From an uncultured Bacteroidota bacterium (GTDB lineage Bacteria; Bacteroidota; Bacteroidia; 2-12-FULL-35-15), in contig CAINDA010000024.1 in the NCBI GenBank assembly GCA_903847205.1, positions 62,001 to 126,000 on the forward strand: DNA of 64,000 nucleotides, given 5' to 3'. This document shows positions 1 to 7,322 of the stretch, in pieces (positions within the stretch are counted from its first letter, which is position 1; each line of letters opens with the position of its first letter). Below the pieces are notes generated by a model, which did no database searches, was not told where the DNA came from, and worked only from the letters and a program-made list of their open reading frames with translations. Position numbers and translations under genes: made by a program.

Positions 1-1552
1 GTATACTATCGGCAATTTTTTCAATTTTTGCCGCACGGATTCCAACCATTTTTTCATGATTTAATGCGTCATAAGAAACATTTCCTGTTTCATCCTGCTT
101 TTCCAAGCCGCCGATCCGATGCTCTAAATCCTTTGTTCCAGGCTTAATCCATGGGCGGACAAGTTTTTCATTACGTTTATATGGCAGTAGTTTTCCTTCT
201 TCGCCGTTTGGTTTGTCGAGAAATGAAACAGTAATGGGGCGTAATTTATCTTCGGTCGGGAACAACCATGGTTCAGACCCGTTTGCGATGTAACCGTCGC
301 TTAATAAAATTACAGGAGTCATGTGTTCAACTGCAATTCTGCATGCTTCATATACCATTTCAAAGCAATCGGAAGGCGATGTTGCCGCTAAGATAGGCAG
401 CGGTGCTTCTCCATGCCTGCTAAACATTGCCATTAATAAATCGGCCTGTTCTGTTTTTGTAGGAAGTCCGGTTGAAGGCCCGCCACGCTGTACATTTATT
501 ACAACTAAGGGAATTTCAAGCATTGTTGCTAAACCTAAAGCTTCTGTTTTTAGAGCCATTCCAGGACCCGATGTTGTTGTAACAGCTAAATTACCAGCAT
601 AAGAAGCGCCGATGGCGGAACATATTGCCGCAATTTCATCCTCGGCCTGAAATGTTTTTACTCCGTTTGCTTTGTATTTCGAAAGCTCGTGTAATATGTC
701 AGTGGCGGGAGTTATAGGATAAGAGCCTAAAAAAAGAGGCAGGCCGGATTTTTCTGCAGCAGCAATTAAACCAATCGCAGCAGCGTGATTTCCGGTAATA
801 TTTCTATAAATACCTTTTGGCAATTTTGCCGGGTTAACTCTGTAGCGTGTGTTGAAAATTTCTGTGTTGTCACCGTAATCCCAGCCCGCATTTAATGTTT
901 TAATATTTGCTTCAGCAATTTCAGGTTTCTTAGAAAATTTTTCTTCAATAAATTTTACGGTTGAATTCATTGATTTGTCAAACATCCAAAACAGCAGCCC
1001 GAGAACAAACATGTTTTTTGAGCGTTCTATTTCTTTTGTCCCTAATCCTGATGCGGACAAACAGTCTTTTGTGTGTTTAGTGATATCAACTTTGTGAACT
1101 GTATAATCCTCCAAAGAGCCGTCTTCTAAAGGATTCACTCCGGCAGGGTACTGTGCCAACCCTAAATTCTTTTTATCGAATCCGGCAATATTTGCAACTA
1201 TAACCCCGCCTTTTTTTAACCTTGGCAGATCAACTTTTAAAGCAGCAGCATTCATAGCTACCAGTACATCATATTCATCACCAGGAGTAAAAATTTCTTT
1301 ACTTCCGAAATGCACCTGAAAGCCTGAAACCCCGGCAATAGTGCCTATCGGTGCTCTTATCTCTGACGGGTAATCAGGGAATGTACTTAGGTCATTACCG
1401 AGCAGTGCGGCAGTTTCAGTAAATTGCATTCCTGTTAACTGCATTCCGTCTCCCGAATCTCCTGAAAAACGTACTACAATACTTTCTGCTTCTTTTGTTA
1501 TAGTTGAATTATCTACTATCATGTTTGCAGCCTTTTCCATTGTATAGTTCAT
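1..1552 (-). CDS. korA: 2-oxoacid:ferredoxin oxidoreductase, alpha (gamma-alpha fused) subunit, C-terminus missing
   Basis: The frame stays open from the ATG at 1552 to the left edge, giving 517 residues of an expected ~610. The family oxidatively decarboxylates 2-oxoglutarate (or a similar 2-oxoacid) to the acyl-CoA and reduces ferredoxin in the cytoplasm. The first ~200 residues match the gamma domain (VVRFSGDSGDGMQLTG near residue 30, then MNAAALKVDLPRLKKGG), and the following part is the alpha domain with the pyrimidine-site motif GSYPITPATDILHEL, then TTSGPGMALKTEALGLA and NVQRGGPSTGLPTKTEQADL. A second in-frame ATG lies at 1540, and the exact start is undecided. It follows a ferredoxin gene by 81 nt on the same strand, so a ferredoxin-korA(-korB outside the window) operon is likely. 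The substrate is inferred from family resemblance only. Confidence 0.9.
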   Translation of the reverse strand, partial: MNYTMEKAANMIVDNSTITKEAESIVVRFSGDSGDGMQLTGMQFTETAALLGNDLSTFPDYPSEIRAPIGTIAGVSGFQVHFGSKEIFTPGDEYDVLVAMNAAALKVDLPRLKKGGVIVANIAGFDKKNLGLAQYPAGVNPLEDGSLEDYTVHKVDITKHTKDCLSASGLGTKEIERSKNMFVLGLLFWMFDKSMNSTVKFIEEKFSKKPEIAEANIKTLNAGWDYGDNTEIFNTRYRVNPAKLPKGIYRNITGNHAAAIGLIAAAEKSGLPLFLGSYPITPATDILHELSKYKANGVKTFQAEDEIAAICSAIGASYAGNLAVTTTSGPGMALKTEALGLATMLEIPLVVINVQRGGPSTGLPTKTEQADLLMAMFSRHGEAPLPILAATSPSDCFEMVYEACRIAVEHMTPVILLSDGYIANGSEPWLFPTEDKLRPITVSFLDKPNGEEGKLLPYKRNEKLVRPWIKPGTKDLEHRIGGLEKQDETGNVSYDALNHEKMVGIRAAKIEKIADSI

Positions 1553-1633
1553 ATTAATTGGTAATCTGATAATTTGCTGATTCAAAAATTTAAACCAGTG
1601 CATTTTCGAATCAGCATTTTTTCAAATTAATTT

Positions 1634-1981
1634 TTATGGGTGTAAAGTGTTTTTCTTTTCTAATAATTCCTCTTTGGATTCCGTATGATCAGGATCAGCA
1701 ATACAGCAGTCAACAGGGCAGACAGATGCACATTGCGGTTCATCATGGAAGCCGGTACACTCGGTGCACTTGTCAGCCACAATATAATAGAAATCATCGG
1801 AAACCGCAGCATGAGAGTCATCAGCATTGGCGGAAATCCCGCTCTTTGAGGTAAAACTACCAGTTATTTCTGTTTTGTCAGAGAATCTCCATTCTCCTCC
1901 ATTTTCATAAATTGCACCATTAGGACATTCTGGTTCACATGCTCCGCAGTTGATACAATCGTCGGTGATTTTAATAGCCAT
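1634..1981 (-). CDS. 2[4Fe-4S] ferredoxin, Alvin-like
   Basis: The 115-residue product has two cluster motifs: C9-x2-C12-x2-C15-x3-C19-P and C72-x2-C75-x8-C84-x3-C88-P. The eight-residue gap in the second motif and the extra C92-C93 behind it are features of the Allochromatium vinosum-type ferredoxins. An unusual stretch of about 35 residues rich in Ser, Asp and Ala (about 31-65) separates the motifs. The gene heads the leftward ferredoxin-korA unit and is divergent from the nuo cluster, with 124 nt between the starts. It is therefore the likely electron acceptor of the oxidoreductase and a candidate electron donor to the adjacent complex I. Ferredoxin identity is certain from the motifs; the partner assignment is inferred. 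Confidence 0.92.
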   Translation of the reverse strand: MAIKITDDCINCGACEPECPNGAIYENGGEWRFSDKTEITGSFTSKSGISANADDSHAAVSDDFYYIVADKCTECTGFHDEPQCASVCPVDCCIADPDHTESKEELLEKKNTLHP

Positions 1982-2105
1982 AAATTTATATTTTTTAAAT
2001 TACTCCGTAAAGGAACAAGTATTTAAAAATATATTCAATGACATAAATCATAAATTAAGTTCTTCTACTTTGATATTTTTGATTCCGAAAATAAATGGGT
2101 AAATC

Positions 2106-2456
2106 ATGGGTTCGGCATCACTCTTACTTTTACTAATCTGCGGAATAGCCTTTGCCGGCGGAGGAATCCTGCTGTCTAAAGCATTAGCAAAAACTTCTCA
2201 GAATTTACAAAAAGGACTTACATATGAGTGCGGTATCCCTACTATCGGCACTACATGGATACAATTTAATGTCGGATATTATTTATTTGCATTGATTTTT
2301 TTAGTATTTGACGTAGAGCTAGTTTTTATGTATCCATGGGCAGTTGTGGTAAAAGAAGTCGGGATGCCGGCATTTATTGAAATTGTGGTGTTTATGTTTA
2401 TTCTTTTTATGGGATTTCTTTACGCATGGAGGAAGGGGGCATTGAAATGGATATAA
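2106..2456 (+). CDS. nuoA: NADH-quinone oxidoreductase subunit A
   Basis: NuoA is a small membrane subunit of respiratory complex I. The 116 residues show three hydrophobic segments (about 3-25, 57-77 and 87-108) and the family motifs YECGIPTIG, which carries the conserved loop cysteine, and [12 protein letters not shown], with its conserved acidic pair. It opens the rightward nuo cluster. A possible -7 box of the Bacteroidota type (TATTTTTG, 2074-2081) lies 25 nt before the start, but I see no matching -33 TTTG at proper spacing, so the promoter is only a suggestion. The gene overlaps nuoB by 10 nt, consistent with translational coupling. Confidence 0.95.
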   Translation: MGSASLLLLLICGIAFAGGGILLSKALAKTSQNLQKGLTYECGIPTIGTTWIQFNVGYYLFALIFLVFDVELVFMYPWAVVVKEVGMPAFIEIVVFMFILFMGFLYAWRKGALKWI

Positions 2457-2983
2457 AAAATGATGCAACTAAAAATAAACTGGTTTTCCCCGGGCAGGTT
2501 CATGAAACTCCTGATGGAGGTTTTTTGGTAACAAAATTAGATGATGTAATTAATTGGGCGCGTTCAAACTCTTTGTGGCCCTTGATTTTCGGGACAAGCT
2601 GCTGTGCTATTGAAATGATGTCAGCTGCAGATGCAAAATACGATTGGTCGCGTTTTGGTTTTGAAGTGGCTCGCGCAACTCCGCGCCAGGCAGACTTAAT
2701 TATAGTTTCCGGAACAATTGTAATGAAAATGGCACCGGTATTGAAACGTTTGTATGACCAAATGCCTGACCCTAAATACGTGATTGCAATGGGCGCCTGC
2801 ACTATATCGGGCGGTCCGTTTTTTTATAATACATATTCTGTTGTAAAAGGTGTTGACCATATTATCCCTGTTGATGTTTACATTCCAGGCTGTCCGCCCC
2901 GTCCGGAAGCATTGCTGCATTCGATGATAACCCTGCAGGAAAAAATAAAACATGAGCCGTATTTTAGGAAAGCGAAAAAGTAG
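2447..2983 (+). CDS. nuoB: NADH-quinone oxidoreductase subunit B
   Basis: NuoB carries cluster N2, the last iron-sulfur centre before quinone, in the peripheral arm of complex I. The four cluster cysteines are visible in [20 protein letters not shown] and [13 protein letters not shown] choose the ATG at 2447 rather than an in-frame ATG at 2426 because a strong purine-rich ribosome site (GGAGGAAGGGGG) precedes 2447 at normal spacing; this gives 178 residues, usual for the family. It overlaps the end of nuoA by 10 nt. The next gene, nuoC, follows after a repeat-filled gap. Confidence 0.95.
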   Translation: MDIKNDATKNKLVFPGQVHETPDGGFLVTKLDDVINWARSNSLWPLIFGTSCCAIEMMSAADAKYDWSRFGFEVARATPRQADLIIVSGTIVMKMAPVLKRLYDQMPDPKYVIAMGACTISGGPFFYNTYSVVKGVDHIIPVDVYIPGCPPRPEALLHSMITLQEKIKHEPYFRKAKK

Positions 2984-3050
2984 ATGAGCCACGAATTGCA
3001 CGAATTAAAATCGGAGCAAATTCCCCCTTAACAAGGGGGGCAGGGGGATT
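2984..3050. repeat. dispersed-repeat debris in the nuoB-nuoC spacer
   Basis: The spacer contains a short direct repeat (CACGAATTGCACGAATTA, around 2987-3007) and a small palindrome (CCCCCTTAACAAGGGGG, about 3024-3040) followed by a second G run. Sequences of this look recur in Bacteroidota intergenic regions, which I state from general knowledge. Similar C/G-run palindromes occur here at 5883 and 12612. Confidence 0.5.
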
Positions 3051-3090
3051 AAAACTAAATTGAATTGAGAATAAAATTTATCAAAAAGCA

Positions 3091-3546
3091 ATGACCAACG
3101 AAGAATTAAAATATAATATTACTGAATTACTACCCGCAGCTTTCTATGATGAAGCCAGTGAATTCTTGACTGTTATTATTCCTTCAGAAGCACTGCTTCC
3201 ATTGATGAAAGAGCTTAGGTCGAAAAAAGAATTTGATTTTGATTATTTGTTCTGCTTAACATGTGTTGACTGGAAAGACCATTTGATGATGGTTTATCAC
3301 CTCTTATCAAAAACACATAATCATACGATTGTTGTAAAAGCAAAAATTACGGACACTGTTAATCCGCAGATAGAATCAGTTAACGGCATTTGGAAAACAG
3401 CGGAATTAAATGAAGATGAAGTGTTTGATTTATTCGGAGTGAAATTTTTAAATCATCCCAACCTGCGAAGATTATTTTTAGAAGATGACTGGGCTGGGTA
3501 TCCGCTTCGAAAAAATTATACTGACGAACACATGATAAAACTTTAA
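3091..3546 (+). CDS. nuoC: NADH-quinone oxidoreductase subunit C
   Basis: NuoC is a peripheral-arm subunit that packs against NuoD. The 151-residue product has the NuoC ending LNHPNLRRLFLEDDWAGYPL followed by a short RKNY tail, corresponding to the signature in which a Trp-x-Gly-His/Tyr-Pro-Leu-Arg-Lys run closes the domain, and LLSKTHNHTIVVKAKI in the middle. It is not fused to nuoD as in enterobacteria. It is separated from nuoB by 107 nt and from nuoD by 64 nt, both spacers being repeat-like. Confidence 0.93.
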   Translation: MTNEELKYNITELLPAAFYDEASEFLTVIIPSEALLPLMKELRSKKEFDFDYLFCLTCVDWKDHLMMVYHLLSKTHNHTIVVKAKITDTVNPQIESVNGIWKTAELNEDEVFDLFGVKFLNHPNLRRLFLEDDWAGYPLRKNYTDEHMIKL

Positions 3547-3610
3547 TCAATTTGAAAATTTGCTAATGTCCTTATCAAATTATCAAATCAATAAATTATC
3601 AAATTAATAA
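3547..3610. repeat. low-complexity ATCAAATTA repeat spacer between nuoC and nuoD
   Basis: The spacer is a run of variants of TTATCAAATTA/AATCAATAAATTATC reaching the nuoD start codon. A related TTTGATAAT-rich stretch precedes the hydrolase gene at 40866-40925. It looks like a dispersed AT-rich repeat rather than a conserved leader. No ribosome site typical of enterobacteria is visible in front of nuoD. Confidence 0.45.
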
Positions 3611-4729
3611 ATGTTACTAGGAGAAGACTATATCACTGAAGAGGGCGAATTTGTCATCAACATGGGGCCGCAGCACCCTGCTACGCATGGTGTACTTCAT
3701 ATGAAAATATGGCTCGACGGTGAAACAATAAAAAAAGTTGAACCGCACTTAGGTTATATCCATCGCTCTATTGAAAAGATGAGTGAAAGCCTTTCTTACA
3801 GACAGTTTGTTTTTGTAACCAGCCGTATGGATTATCTATCGGCACATATCAACAACCAGGCATGTGCGTTGGCTGTTGAAAAAGGTCTGCAGATAGAGGC
3901 AACTCCAAGGGCTCAGGCTATACGGGTTATAATGGCAGAATTAACAAGACTTGCTTCTCATCAATTGTGGTGGGCATGTGCAGGGCTCGATCTGGGCGGT
4001 GTTACCCCTTTCTTTTATGCTTTCCGCGAACGCGAAGCCATCAATGATGTTATGGAAGAAACCTGCGGTGCAAGGCTTACACAGAACTACATGGTTCCGG
4101 GAGGAGTAATGAATGATATACATCCGAATTTTCAGAAAAGAGTTAAAGATGTATTAAAGCAAATTAAAGATAATTTTCACGAGTACGATGAAATCCTTAC
4201 CGGCAATGTAATTTTCCAAAACCGGTTGAAAGATGTAGGTTATATTTCGAAAGAAGATGCTGTTTCTTATGGCTGTACCGGGCCTACAGCAAGAGCTTCC
4301 GGTGTAAGCTGCGATATACGAAAACTATTTCCGTATGACGGATATGATAAACTGCAATTTGAAGAAATACTTTCAACAGGCGGTGACAGCTGGGCTAGAT
4401 ACCAGGTGCGTATGGCAGAGATGCTTCAATCGGTGCATATTATAGAACAGCTTATTGATAATATTCCGGAAGGAGATTTTGCAGCGAAAACAAAGGTTGT
4501 AATAAAATTACCGAAAGGGGATTTTTACCAGCGTGTAGAAACTGCCCGCGGTGAGCTTGGTGTTTATTTAGTGAGTGACGGTGCTGCTGTTCCATACCGG
4601 TGTCATTACCGCTCGCCGAATTTCGCCAACTTGTCCGCGATACCTCGCATGGCAAAAGGTGCCAAAATAGGGGATTTGGTAGCTATTATGGCCACTGTGG
4701 ATTTAGTGATACCTGATATTGACCGTTAA
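3611..4729 (+). CDS. nuoD: NADH-quinone oxidoreductase subunit D
   Basis: NuoD is the 49-kDa subunit that forms the quinone site with NuoB and derives from the large subunit of NiFe hydrogenases. The 372 residues contain the hallmark INMGPQHPATHGVLHMKIWL, the H-x-G-Y-I-H-R-S-I-E-K region, RMDYLSAHINNQACALAVEK and the C-terminal VDLVIPDIDR ending. The hydrogenase-type cysteine ligands are absent, as expected for complex I. The length is slightly under the common ~400 because the N-terminus is short. It sits between nuoC and nuoH in the canonical order. Confidence 0.96.
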   Translation: MLLGEDYITEEGEFVINMGPQHPATHGVLHMKIWLDGETIKKVEPHLGYIHRSIEKMSESLSYRQFVFVTSRMDYLSAHINNQACALAVEKGLQIEATPRAQAIRVIMAELTRLASHQLWWACAGLDLGGVTPFFYAFREREAINDVMEETCGARLTQNYMVPGGVMNDIHPNFQKRVKDVLKQIKDNFHEYDEILTGNVIFQNRLKDVGYISKEDAVSYGCTGPTARASGVSCDIRKLFPYDGYDKLQFEEILSTGGDSWARYQVRMAEMLQSVHIIEQLIDNIPEGDFAAKTKVVIKLPKGDFYQRVETARGELGVYLVSDGAAVPYRCHYRSPNFANLSAIPRMAKGAKIGDLVAIMATVDLVIPDIDR

Positions 4730-4769
4730 AAAGATTTAGGATTTAGGAATAAGATTTAGGATTTACACA
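4730..4769. repeat. AAGATTTAGGATTTAGG direct repeats before nuoH
   Basis: Two copies of AAGATTTAGGATTTA(GG) sit side by side between the nuoD stop and the nuoH start. The same GATTTAGGAATTTAG type of sequence returns in the nuoI-nuoJ spacer (6440-6480). Confidence 0.5.
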
Positions 4770-5864
4770 TTGAAAATATTACTATCATACAGCTTTTCAT
4801 CATTCGCATCTCACCTGCATAATTGGCTGAGGACGGCCATTTCAAACGATATGCTTTTGACTGTAACCGAAATGGTTATTACCGGCGTCTGCTTACTCGT
4901 GTTTCTGGTACTCTTGTGTTTCTTCCTGGGTTATATGGAACGTAAGGTTGCCGCATTCATGGAAATCCGCTTAGGCCCTAACCGCGTTGGCCCTAAAGGA
5001 TCACTGCAGATAGTTGCCGATACTGTTAAACTTTTATTTAAAGAAGGACTTACCCCCGACTGTGCTGATAAATTTTTATTTAACCTCGCGCCGGGAATAA
5101 TGGTTGTTACCTCCATGCTTGCAGTAGCGCCGATTGCATTCGCAAAAGATTTTCAAATTTGGAATATCAACATAGGTGTATTGTATGTGTCTGCTATTTC
5201 TTCAATGGGAGTAATCGGAATTTTAATGGCCGGATGGTCAAGCAGCAATAAATATTCATTGATCGGTGCTATGCGAAGCGGTGCGCAGATAGTGAGTTAC
5301 GAGCTTTCCATCGGCTTGTCTTTAATTTCTATTGTAATACTTACCGGCAGTTTAAGTTTATCTGATATTGTTTACAGTCAGGCAAACGGATGGTGGATTT
5401 TTAAAGGGCATATTCCAATCATTATTTCGTTTGTGATTTTTATTATTGCTTCAACTGCAGAAATTAACCGCGCTCCATTTGACTTAACAGAAGCCGAACA
5501 GGAACTCACCGGCGGTTTTCACACGGAGTATGCAGGGATGAAATTTGCAATGTTTTTACTTTCGGAGTACATCAATTTATTTATTGTTTCCGCAATAGCA
5601 GCAACAATTTTCCTTGGCGGATGGATGCCCTTCCACATCGGCGGATTAGAAGGCTTCAATCACATCATGGATTTTATTCCTTCTTCAATTTGGTTTTTTG
5701 GAAAAACGTTTTTTATAATATTTGTAATCATGTGGTTCCGCTGGACATTCCCGCGTTTACGCATTGACCAATTGTTGAATTTAGAATGGAAATACCTGCT
5801 GCCGATTAGTATGGTAAATGTACTGCTGGTAACATTGATGGCAATTATGGGCTGGCACTTTTAA
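4770..5864 (+). CDS. nuoH: NADH-quinone oxidoreductase subunit H
   Basis: NuoH is the membrane subunit linking the quinone chamber to the proton-pumping arm. About eight hydrophobic helices are visible together with family motifs YMERKVAAFMEIRLGPNRVG, EINRAPFDLTEAEQELTGGF and IMWFRWTFPRLRIDQLL. The long frame begins with a TTG at 4770; an ATG at 4851 (MLLTVTEM) would give 337 residues, nearer the usual length and start of the family. I cannot settle the start: neither site has a clear ribosome site. The gene ends 18 nt before a palindromic repeat. Confidence 0.94.
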   Translation: MKILLSYSFSSFASHLHNWLRTAISNDMLLTVTEMVITGVCLLVFLVLLCFFLGYMERKVAAFMEIRLGPNRVGPKGSLQIVADTVKLLFKEGLTPDCADKFLFNLAPGIMVVTSMLAVAPIAFAKDFQIWNINIGVLYVSAISSMGVIGILMAGWSSSNKYSLIGAMRSGAQIVSYELSIGLSLISIVILTGSLSLSDIVYSQANGWWIFKGHIPIIISFVIFIIASTAEINRAPFDLTEAEQELTGGFHTEYAGMKFAMFLLSEYINLFIVSAIAATIFLGGWMPFHIGGLEGFNHIMDFIPSSIWFFGKTFFIIFVIMWFRWTFPRLRIDQLLNLEWKYLLPISMVNVLLVTLMAIMGWHF

Positions 5865-5865
5865 T

Positions 5866-5908
5866 ACATCTCTCCCCTTAATCCCCTCTCCATAAGAGAG
5901 GGGGTAGA
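5866..5908. repeat. palindromic dispersed repeat (copy 1) after nuoH
   Basis: The stretch CTCTCCCCTTAATCCCCTC followed by its partner GAGAGGGG forms a perfect 8-bp stem (CCCCTCTC 5883-5890 with GAGAGGGG 5896-5903) and a 5-nt loop. Nearly the same sequence recurs after nuoN at 12598-12634, so this is a mobile or dispersed repeat and not a nuoH-specific terminator. No T tract follows. Confidence 0.7.
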
Positions 5909-5937
5909 AGAGAAAATAAAATTTGAAATAAAATAAG

Positions 5938-6414
5938 ATGTTAAAAGAATATTTCGGAACAATATTTAGCGCAATCAAATCCTTATTAACAGGGATGAAA
6001 TTGACTGGGTATTATTTTACGCATCTCAAAGAAATTGTAACTGAAGAGTATCCGGATAACCGGGCAACGCTTAAAATGGCTGATCGTTTTCGGGGTGAAG
6101 TCATAATGCCGCATGACGAAAAAAATGAGCATCGCTGTACAGGTTGTCAGTCCTGCGAACTGACCTGCCCAAATGGCTCTATAAAAATTATTTTCAAGCA
6201 GGAATTACAGCCAGACGGAAAAAAGAAAAAACGAATCGACACTTGGGTATATCATTTAGATATGTGTACCATGTGTAATTTATGTGTGGAGGCTTGCCCG
6301 TCAAATGCAATTATTATGGGTCAGGACTTTGAACACAGCGTTTATGAAAAAAAGTATTTGAAAAAGGTGTTAAATAAACCGGGCTCAAAGCTGATGGATG
6401 GTGTCGAAGAATAG
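5938..6414 (+). CDS. nuoI: NADH-quinone oxidoreductase subunit I
   Basis: NuoI carries clusters N6a and N6b that relay electrons towards NuoB. The 158 residues contain two ferredoxin motifs, CTGCQSCELTCP and CTMCNLCVEACP, separated by about 30 residues, with an amphipathic N-terminal segment typical of the subunit. In an 11-subunit complex without NuoEFG this is the usual docking surface proposed for ferredoxin. Spacers on both sides hold repeats. Confidence 0.95.
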   Translation: MLKEYFGTIFSAIKSLLTGMKLTGYYFTHLKEIVTEEYPDNRATLKMADRFRGEVIMPHDEKNEHRCTGCQSCELTCPNGSIKIIFKQELQPDGKKKKRIDTWVYHLDMCTMCNLCVEACPSNAIIMGQDFEHSVYEKKYLKKVLNKPGSKLMDGVEE

Positions 6415-6498
6415 TTTATAGTTGTTGGTTAATAGTTGATAGTTTGGAATTTAGGATTAAGAGTTTAGAATTTAGATTAACATATCAAATTTAATAGT
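6415..6498. repeat. repeat-like AT-rich spacer between nuoI and nuoJ
   Basis: The spacer consists of overlapping variants of AGTTTATAGTTG/TTAATAGTTGATAG and GAATTTAGGATTAAGAGTTTAG, and resembles the 4730-4769 spacer. I see no promoter or terminator in it. Confidence 0.4.
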
Positions 6499-7008
6499 GT
6501 GAGCGCATCAACAGTCATATTCTACATTTTAGCAGCTGTTATACTAGGCGGGGGACTGCTGGCTGTAACTGCGCGTAAAATTTTCAGGGCAGCTGTTTTT
6601 CTTTTGTTTTCATTAATTGGAATTGCAGGATTATATTTTTATCTGAATTACGAATTTCTGGGAGCAGTGCAGATTGTGGTGTATGTGGGCGGGATTGTAG
6701 TGTTAATAATTTTCTCAATTTTCTTAACCGCTGAATCCGGAAGTGATATGAAAAAGCCGGCACTTGCAAAGGTTATATTTTCAGGATTATCAGCGGCCTT
6801 CGGATGCGCTCTCACTTTGTGGTTGATAAAAGGACAGACGTTTCTGCCTACCTTAGACCCTGCGGTTGCACCCAGCATAAAAAATATCGGACTGCAGATG
6901 CTGAGCACAACACAGCATGGATATATACTGCCTTTTGAAGTAGTAAGTATCTTGCTGCTGTCGGCAATGATTGGATGTATTGTAATTGCAATTAAAGTAA
7001 AAAAATGA
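6499..7008 (+). CDS. nuoJ: NADH-quinone oxidoreductase subunit J
   Basis: NuoJ is a membrane subunit of complex I. The 169 residues show five hydrophobic segments and the family core FLGAVQIVVYVGGIVVLIIF around residues 53-72. Translation probably begins at the GTG at 6499 (no closer in-frame ATG precedes the first helix). The stop overlaps the nuoK start in an ATGA arrangement (7005-7008), so the two are translationally coupled. Confidence 0.93.
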   Translation: MSASTVIFYILAAVILGGGLLAVTARKIFRAAVFLLFSLIGIAGLYFYLNYEFLGAVQIVVYVGGIVVLIIFSIFLTAESGSDMKKPALAKVIFSGLSAAFGCALTLWLIKGQTFLPTLDPAVAPSIKNIGLQMLSTTQHGYILPFEVVSILLLSAMIGCIVIAIKVKK

Positions 7009-7319
7009 ACGAAATAGGCTTAACACATATTTTAGTTATAAGTACTGCCCTGTTTTTTATCGGCGTATATGGCTTCCTTACACGGAGAAATATGATTACC
7101 ATGCTGATGGCAATCGAATTAATATTAAACTCTGTAAACATAAATTTTGTAGCCTTCAACAAGTTTTTATATTTCGATAAGTTAGACGGACAGTTTTTTA
7201 CAATTTTTATTATTGCTATTGCTGCTGCTGAAGCTGCTGTTGCCATTGCTATTATAATTAACCTGTACCGCAATTATAAATCCATTGATGTGGAGGATGC
7301 TGATCTAATGAAGTTTTAA
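7005..7319 (+). CDS. nuoK: NADH-quinone oxidoreductase subunit K
   Basis: NuoK is a small Mrp-related membrane subunit. The 104 residues form three helices with the conserved buried glutamates in MLMAIELILNSVNINFVAF and AAAEAAVAIAIIINLYR. It overlaps nuoJ by 4 nt and is followed by nuoL after 3 nt. The length and order are canonical. Confidence 0.95.
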   Translation: MNEIGLTHILVISTALFFIGVYGFLTRRNMITMLMAIELILNSVNINFVAFNKFLYFDKLDGQFFTIFIIAIAAAEAAVAIAIIINLYRNYKSIDVEDADLMKF

Positions 7320-7322
7320 AAT

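Noticed and set aside
321-602. 93-aa forward protein inside korA
   Set aside because: It is on the strand opposite to a long, well-recognised oxidoreductase frame and has no family likeness.
2074-2081. Promoter of the nuo operon (TATTTTTG)
   Set aside because: The -7 box fits but no -33 TTTG is present at 19-21 nt, so it was not listed as a feature.
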